In this document: positions 5,279 to 9,209 of the stretch, in pieces
Position numbering within the stretch: position 1 is the stretch's first letter
Layout of the letters: the number at the start of each line of letters is the position of its first letter
Assembly: GCA_003483885.1 (NCBI GenBank)
Contig: DMXI01000204.1
Span: 1 to 9,209 of the forward strand
Direction of reading: 5' to 3'
From: Microscillaceae bacterium
GTDB taxonomy: Bacteria; Bacteroidota; Bacteroidia; Cytophagales; Microscillaceae
Length of the DNA: 9,209 nucleotides
Translations under genes and position numbers: made by a program
Notes under the pieces: generated by a model
What the model was told of the DNA's origin: nothing
The model's input: only the letters and a program-made list of their open reading frames with translations
Database searches by the model: none

Positions 5279-8200
5279 TCACCAAATCCTAAAATCGTTG
5301 CTCACATTTTTAATCCGTGAGGTGGGGTGTTGCTTGCCCTTGGTGAGTTTTTGTACTTGGTTATACAAATAGGTTTGCAACTCGCTCAGCATAATTTTAC
5401 CATCTTTGTTTTGATCGGCTTTTTTGCTTTTGAGGCCACTAAGCACCGAATATGTAAATACGCCATTGTTCCATTCTGCGCTCTCGAGGGCAAACTCTCC
5501 TCCGCCCGCACTGGACAAAATAGTGGCTCCGGTACCTTTGCGTAAATCGGTAAAAATTTCTTTCATCAACTGATAAGAGTTTGAGAGTCCAATGGAGCGC
5601 GTTTTTTGGGTGGTTTGTTTAAGGGACTTTTTCACTTTTGAAAATCCTCGAAAAGTCACCTTGTTATCATCGGTATTAACCGCCAGCTCTTCATAATTGT
5701 CTTTATCTACCTCACCGGAGTGGCAAGCGTCTACCATCAATAATTTTTGTCGGGCTGGAATACCATCCATCAGGTTTTCTAATTGTTGGTAAGGTAGCCC
5801 TCCTTCTTGCGGATTCTCAAAATTGACTGCATAAGTTCCCAAAAAGTAGTCTTGCTTGGCATCGAGCAAGCCATGCCCGGCATAAAACACTACTACATAA
5901 TCATCTACCTTGGTATTTAGCAGTTGTTTCTTTACAAGCGCTAATTGTTTCATGCTCAAGTCTTTGTCGTATAGAGGATAGGTTTTTACTTCCTTGAACA
6001 AACCGCTGTTGTTTTGGGTAAAAGCGGCTATCATATCTTGGGCGTCCTTTCGGGCAAAATTGAGTCGGTAATTTTCATTTTTGTATTGAGAAACCCCAAT
6101 GGCTACCAAATGTAAGGTGGGTTTAGGCAAGGTCTTTTTAGGTGTAAAAATCACCTGAAACTTTTCTTTGATCGCACTCACCCCTTGGTTGTTCAGGGCC
6201 GTGATTTCGATGTTATTTTTGCCTCGGGATAAAGGAATTTTGAGGTTTTGCTCCAGCTGCTGAATGTTTCTGCTCCTTAAATCTTGCCCATTTTTACCAT
6301 ACAACGGCACTCCATTTACATATACATTATAACGATCCAGTTTCCCCTTTTTATCCCGAATGGCTACTTTTACCTTATATTCAGATTTGTTGGTTGGAAT
6401 CACCTTGAGGTTCATACCTTTACCTTTGCGAAATATTTCGGGATAATCATATTGCTCGTCAAAATCGCTTTCCATCAATTTTTTGATCAATTCCTCCTTG
6501 ATACCAAATCCTCTGAGGCGTTTCTTAGCAGCTTGGCGATAACGCTTGAGGGTTTTCTTAGAGGCTAATCCAGTGGCCTGCAATACTTTATCGGGGCGAT
6601 TAAAGATGAGGTCTAATTGATCAAATAAAAGGATTTGGTTATTTTGTACGTAGTGCAAGTTTTGCACTGAACGCTTGGTGGAGGCATAATATCCCTTGGG
6701 AGAAACCACCACATAATCATCGGCACTTCGCACAATGGCACTTACCATTTCTTTTCTGCTTGACAAATCCCACAACGAAACCGCCCCCAACTGATGAGTA
6801 GTAATTAGCTGTGTAGTGTCTTTGTTGAACTGGTACCCTTTGGGTGCGCCAAAACGATTTTCATAACTTTTTAACCGTTGCCCATTCTTCAAATCCCAGT
6901 GAGCAATCAGCCCATTGTTTTGCACCGTAAGAAAAGTTTGGCGATCGGGCAACAAAATCACTTTTTTGGGATAGTTGTCTAAGTTGTTTTTCTTAATGTT
7001 GAAAGCCACCTTACCAGTCTTGTAATTAAACTTAATCATCAACATACGCGCTACCTTCGACCGACGCATTCGGGCTCCATACACCAAAATCACGTGTTCT
7101 TTATCGGGTAAAATCGCCGAAGCAATAGCCTTTCTGGTGAAGTTTCGCAGGTCATATATTTTTTGCCCCGTTTCTATATTCCAAAAACACAAATTTCGGG
7201 TATTCATGAGGGTTTTATTGTCTGGCAAAAACTCCATCCTTCTACCCACAAATTTAAAGTTGGCAGGAGTAAGGTTTTCTCCAGTGCGGTAATTCCATTT
7301 TCTGATGGCTCCTTTACGATACACTGCCATAAACTGGTCAGTCCAAGGCAGTAGTTTTATTTCATAGATGCGGTGCCTACGCCCTCCATCTATAGGGTAT
7401 TTTCGGATCAATTGCCCGGTTTTGAGGCTATAGTGTCGCACTGTATAATCATTGGTGCGGTACAGTTCATGGTCGTACACCAATATTTCCTTTTCCCCTG
7501 GCAATATCGTGCAGGATTGCCTCCCTTTGGCCGGAAAACGATGCTTTGGCTGGGTACTTGTCAGCGTAGGATAATACAATACCTCCTGGCTGGTAGTTAA
7601 TAGAAGTTCCTTGTTTTGCGTTACTTGTGGGGTCACTAATTTGCTTTGAAAACCTTCGTAAGTATGTATTTTGGTTCGCGTGGCTACATCCCACAAGCTC
7701 ACTTGTTTGTATTTTTGTGAACCTGTTTTTATTTCTTCTACTACCAGTTGCTGTTGGTCAGGGAGGGTCATTATTTTGGGCAGTCGTAAACCTTTACGTT
7801 CACTCAAGGGCTTTTTATTGAATTGCTGCATAACAAAGTTATCACGGCGTGGGAGGCTTATCCAACGATTGTATTTCATATACCATTTCACTACTTCTGT
7901 TTCGTTTTTGAAGTACAACGCTTTGCCTCTTGCATCCCAATGCACCTCCTGATTCAAAGCCTCGGCTACCTTTGGCTGAGCCTTTGCAGGCTTTTTTCTC
8001 TTGGCTTCATTGGCCTTGGCTATCTCTCTAGAAGTACCCACAATAGCTTCTACCTCATTGATTACCAATACTTTCAGGCTTTTACTATCACTTTTATCCA
8101 GGGTTTGGGTAATTTGTTTTTTAGCCAAATCGTATACCCACGAGGTTCTTCGATCTCCTTTAAAAATGAGTTGTTTTTTATCGGGAGTGATGTAGGCTTT

Positions 8201-9079
8201 CTTTACTTGGGCTATATCAATTGTTTGGATCAGTTGAGTCGTTTTTTTGTTCCGAAACTCTACTTTTTTCTTCAGCAACACTACAAAAAACGGCAATGCC
8301 TCAAAAGTAACCAAGCTCTGAATACGGCTTTTGTAGGGGTACTCTTTGATCATTTTGTTGGTTTTAGCATTCCATTTGCGTAATACATGGGCCCAACTTC
8401 GCGGCCCTCCACCCACTCTTTTCTCCAAATCTACCACATATACCAGCTTTTCTTTAGGCAAGTAAATGTATCTGCTCGCCAGGTTTATTTTGATATTTCC
8501 AGCTACCCGCTTGGCGGTTTCTTTGTCCCAAACACTCAATCCGTCTTTGGCTGATTTATAGTAAATGTATTGCTGATTTCGGCTAAACCGAATTCGCTCT
8601 AATCCCGAATCCGTTTCATTTGCACGATTGCCAAAACTTATTTTTGCTCTCTTTTTGAGGTCTATAGCTATGATGGTTTTCTGGAAACTTCTATTGGTGG
8701 TATGCACGTATAATTTATCCCTTTTACGATTAAGCAACAGGCGTTTACCCAATACTCGATAGTCTTTGATCAACTTTCCAGTTTTGGCATCCCATTGTTT
8801 TACTTGTCGTTTTAAAATGAAGGTACCATCCTTAAACAACAGGATTTCTCTTACCGCGTATTGTTGGGCTTTGATCACCCACAATACTTTCCCGGTTCTT
8901 TTATCCCATTTAATTACATTTCCCTTCGCTCCTCCCGTCAGGTAAAAATCTTTGCCATCTACTCTAGTTGTACTTCCCGATTCGTGGTCGGTTTGTACTT
9001 GCATCCGGAGTTTGCTTTGGGCAAATGCCACGGTATTGAATAATAAGTATACAATGCCTAGGGTGTAGAATTGTTTCAT
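5279..9079 (-). CDS. Exported WD40-propeller/caspase (peptidase C14) protein
   Basis: This encodes 1266 residues from the ATG at 9079. A GTG directly before it at 9082 is possible, but the ATG gives the better signal peptide. Residues 1-20 form a Sec signal with predicted cleavage AFA|QS. About 30-345 carry seven propeller-like repeats ending in W/Y-D-x-x-T-G-K (IKWDKRTGKVLW, VKQWDAKTGKL, LSVWDKETAKR). A Lys/Ala-rich linker (about 350-378) leads to a second block of some eight or nine repeats (about 379-780). DDYVVVSPKGYYAS at 787-800 and FNRPDKV form a conserved-looking bridge, followed by an Ig-like segment (about 895-985). The caspase domain starts near 989. His1069 in FYAGHG and Cys1119 in VDACHSG form an intact dyad, so peptidase activity is expected. 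DQNKDGKIMLSE at 1222-1233 fits an EF-hand loop. The propellers probably bind partners. Export implies a periplasmic, surface or secreted site. No T9SS-type C-terminal domain is evident. Substrate and role are unknown. Confidence 0.9.
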   Translation of the reverse strand: MKQFYTLGIVYLLFNTVAFAQSKLRMQVQTDHESGSTTRVDGKDFYLTGGAKGNVIKWDKRTGKVLWVIKAQQYAVREILLFKDGTFILKRQVKQWDAKTGKLIKDYRVLGKRLLLNRKRDKLYVHTTNRSFQKTIIAIDLKKRAKISFGNRANETDSGLERIRFSRNQQYIYYKSAKDGLSVWDKETAKRVAGNIKINLASRYIYLPKEKLVYVVDLEKRVGGGPRSWAHVLRKWNAKTNKMIKEYPYKSRIQSLVTFEALPFFVVLLKKKVEFRNKKTTQLIQTIDIAQVKKAYITPDKKQLIFKGDRRTSWVYDLAKKQITQTLDKSDSKSLKVLVINEVEAIVGTSREIAKANEAKRKKPAKAQPKVAEALNQEVHWDARGKALYFKNETEVVKWYMKYNRWISLPRRDNFVMQQFNKKPLSERKGLRLPKIMTLPDQQQLVVEEIKTGSQKYKQVSLWDVATRTKIHTYEGFQSKLVTPQVTQNKELLLTTSQEVLYYPTLTSTQPKHRFPAKGRQSCTILPGEKEILVYDHELYRTNDYTVRHYSLKTGQLIRKYPIDGGRRHRIYEIKLLPWTDQFMAVYRKGAIRKWNYRTGENLTPANFKFVGRRMEFLPDNKTLMNTRNLCFWNIETGQKIYDLRNFTRKAIASAILPDKEHVILVYGARMRRSKVARMLMIKFNYKTGKVAFNIKKNNLDNYPKKVILLPDRQTFLTVQNNGLIAHWDLKNGQRLKSYENRFGAPKGYQFNKDTTQLITTHQLGAVSLWDLSSRKEMVSAIVRSADDYVVVSPKGYYASTKRSVQNLHYVQNNQILLFDQLDLIFNRPDKVLQATGLASKKTLKRYRQAAKKRLRGFGIKEELIKKLMESDFDEQYDYPEIFRKGKGMNLKVIPTNKSEYKVKVAIRDKKGKLDRYNVYVNGVPLYGKNGQDLRSRNIQQLEQNLKIPLSRGKNNIEITALNNQGVSAIKEKFQVIFTPKKTLPKPTLHLVAIGVSQYKNENYRLNFARKDAQDMIAAFTQNNSGLFKEVKTYPLYDKDLSMKQLALVKKQLLNTKVDDYVVVFYAGHGLLDAKQDYFLGTYAVNFENPQEGGLPYQQLENLMDGIPARQKLLMVDACHSGEVDKDNYEELAVNTDDNKVTFRGFSKVKKSLKQTTQKTRSIGLSNSYQLMKEIFTDLRKGTGATILSSAGGGEFALESAEWNNGVFTYSVLSGLKSKKADQNKDGKIMLSELQTYLYNQVQKLTKGKQHPTSRIKNVSNDFRIW

Positions 9080-9082
9080 CAC

Positions 9083-9209
9083 TTGTATTTGTTTTGGTTG
9101 TTAGTTTATTTTTAATGTTTGATGATTAATTTTTCTATTGTTAGTTTCTTCGGCTTCGCTCAGGACAATGTTTTGCGACGCATTGCGAAACCATTTAATT
9201 GTAAATCCC
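9083..9209. other. Upstream region of the caspase gene, with repeats
   Basis: This 127-bp stretch holds the leader of the caspase gene. The minus-strand sequence just before the start is A-rich (ACCAAAACAAATACAA) with no Shine-Dalgarno site. No TAnnTTTG element was found on the minus strand, so the promoter is either divergent from consensus or outside the window. Positions 9179-9191 (CGCATTGCGAAAC) are an inverted copy of 5052-5064 with 12 of 13 bases matching. Confidence 0.5.
9137..9176 (+). repeat. 40-bp dispersed repeat, copy B
   Basis: A direct-orientation partner of 5072-5111, 36 of 40 identical, offset by 4065 bp. The two copies flank the caspase gene. Confidence 0.8.

Noticed and set aside
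7823..8383. A 186-codon plus-strand open frame inside the caspase gene
   Set aside because: It is antisense to the propeller-coding region, whose repeat motifs are clear on the minus strand. The translation is low in recognisable structure and matches no family.
9080..9082. GTG as start of the caspase gene
   Set aside because: It is immediately followed by ATG. The ATG start gives a standard signal peptide (MKQFYTLGIVYLL), and GTG starts are less common in this phylum. The difference is one residue.

Overview
The window looks like chromosomal DNA of a marine-type member of the Bacteroidota, most likely a Cytophagales relative of Microscilla. Three things point there. The DNA is AT-rich, at roughly 40% G+C judged by eye. 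Bacteroidota-type promoter cores (TAnnTTTG) stand in front of three transcription units, while Shine-Dalgarno sites are weak or absent. There is also a very large exported protein that joins WD40-like propellers to a caspase domain, a family expanded in Microscilla-like genomes. The genus is inferred from memory of these families, not proven.

Layout from left to right. Positions 1-358 hold no recognisable gene, then a promoter core, then a class III PLP aminotransferase (359-1537, +). A 598-bp stretch of mosaic repeats and stem-loops follows (1538-2135). Next is a two-gene minus-strand operon: a YdfG-type short-chain dehydrogenase (2637-3389) followed 3 bp later by a nitrobindin-like heme-binding beta-barrel protein (2136-2633). 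The dehydrogenase is divergent from a MocR/YdcR-type regulator, which has a GntR winged helix fused to an aminotransferase domain (3520-4965, +). Their shared intergenic region holds two back-to-back TAATTTTG promoter cores inside a perfect 10-bp inverted repeat, plus a 7-bp inverted repeat and a CAGATG direct repeat that are candidate operators. A second repeat-rich intergenic stretch (4966-5278) precedes a 1266-residue minus-strand gene (5279-9079). That gene encodes a Sec-exported protein with two beta-propeller blocks, an Ig-like linker and a C14 caspase domain with an intact His/Cys dyad and an EF-hand-like loop. The last 130 bases repeat elements from the other side of that gene.

How the parts may work together. 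The divergent arrangement suggests that the MocR regulator controls itself and the dehydrogenase-nitrobindin operon, perhaps in response to PLP or a PLP adduct. The class III aminotransferase is a separate metabolic unit. The caspase-WD40 gene appears monocistronic in this window and faces the MocR gene tail to tail. It is the most unusual gene here, and its role (regulated proteolysis, cell death or an extracellular function) cannot be read from the sequence. No tRNA, rRNA, CRISPR array, transposase or phage gene was seen.
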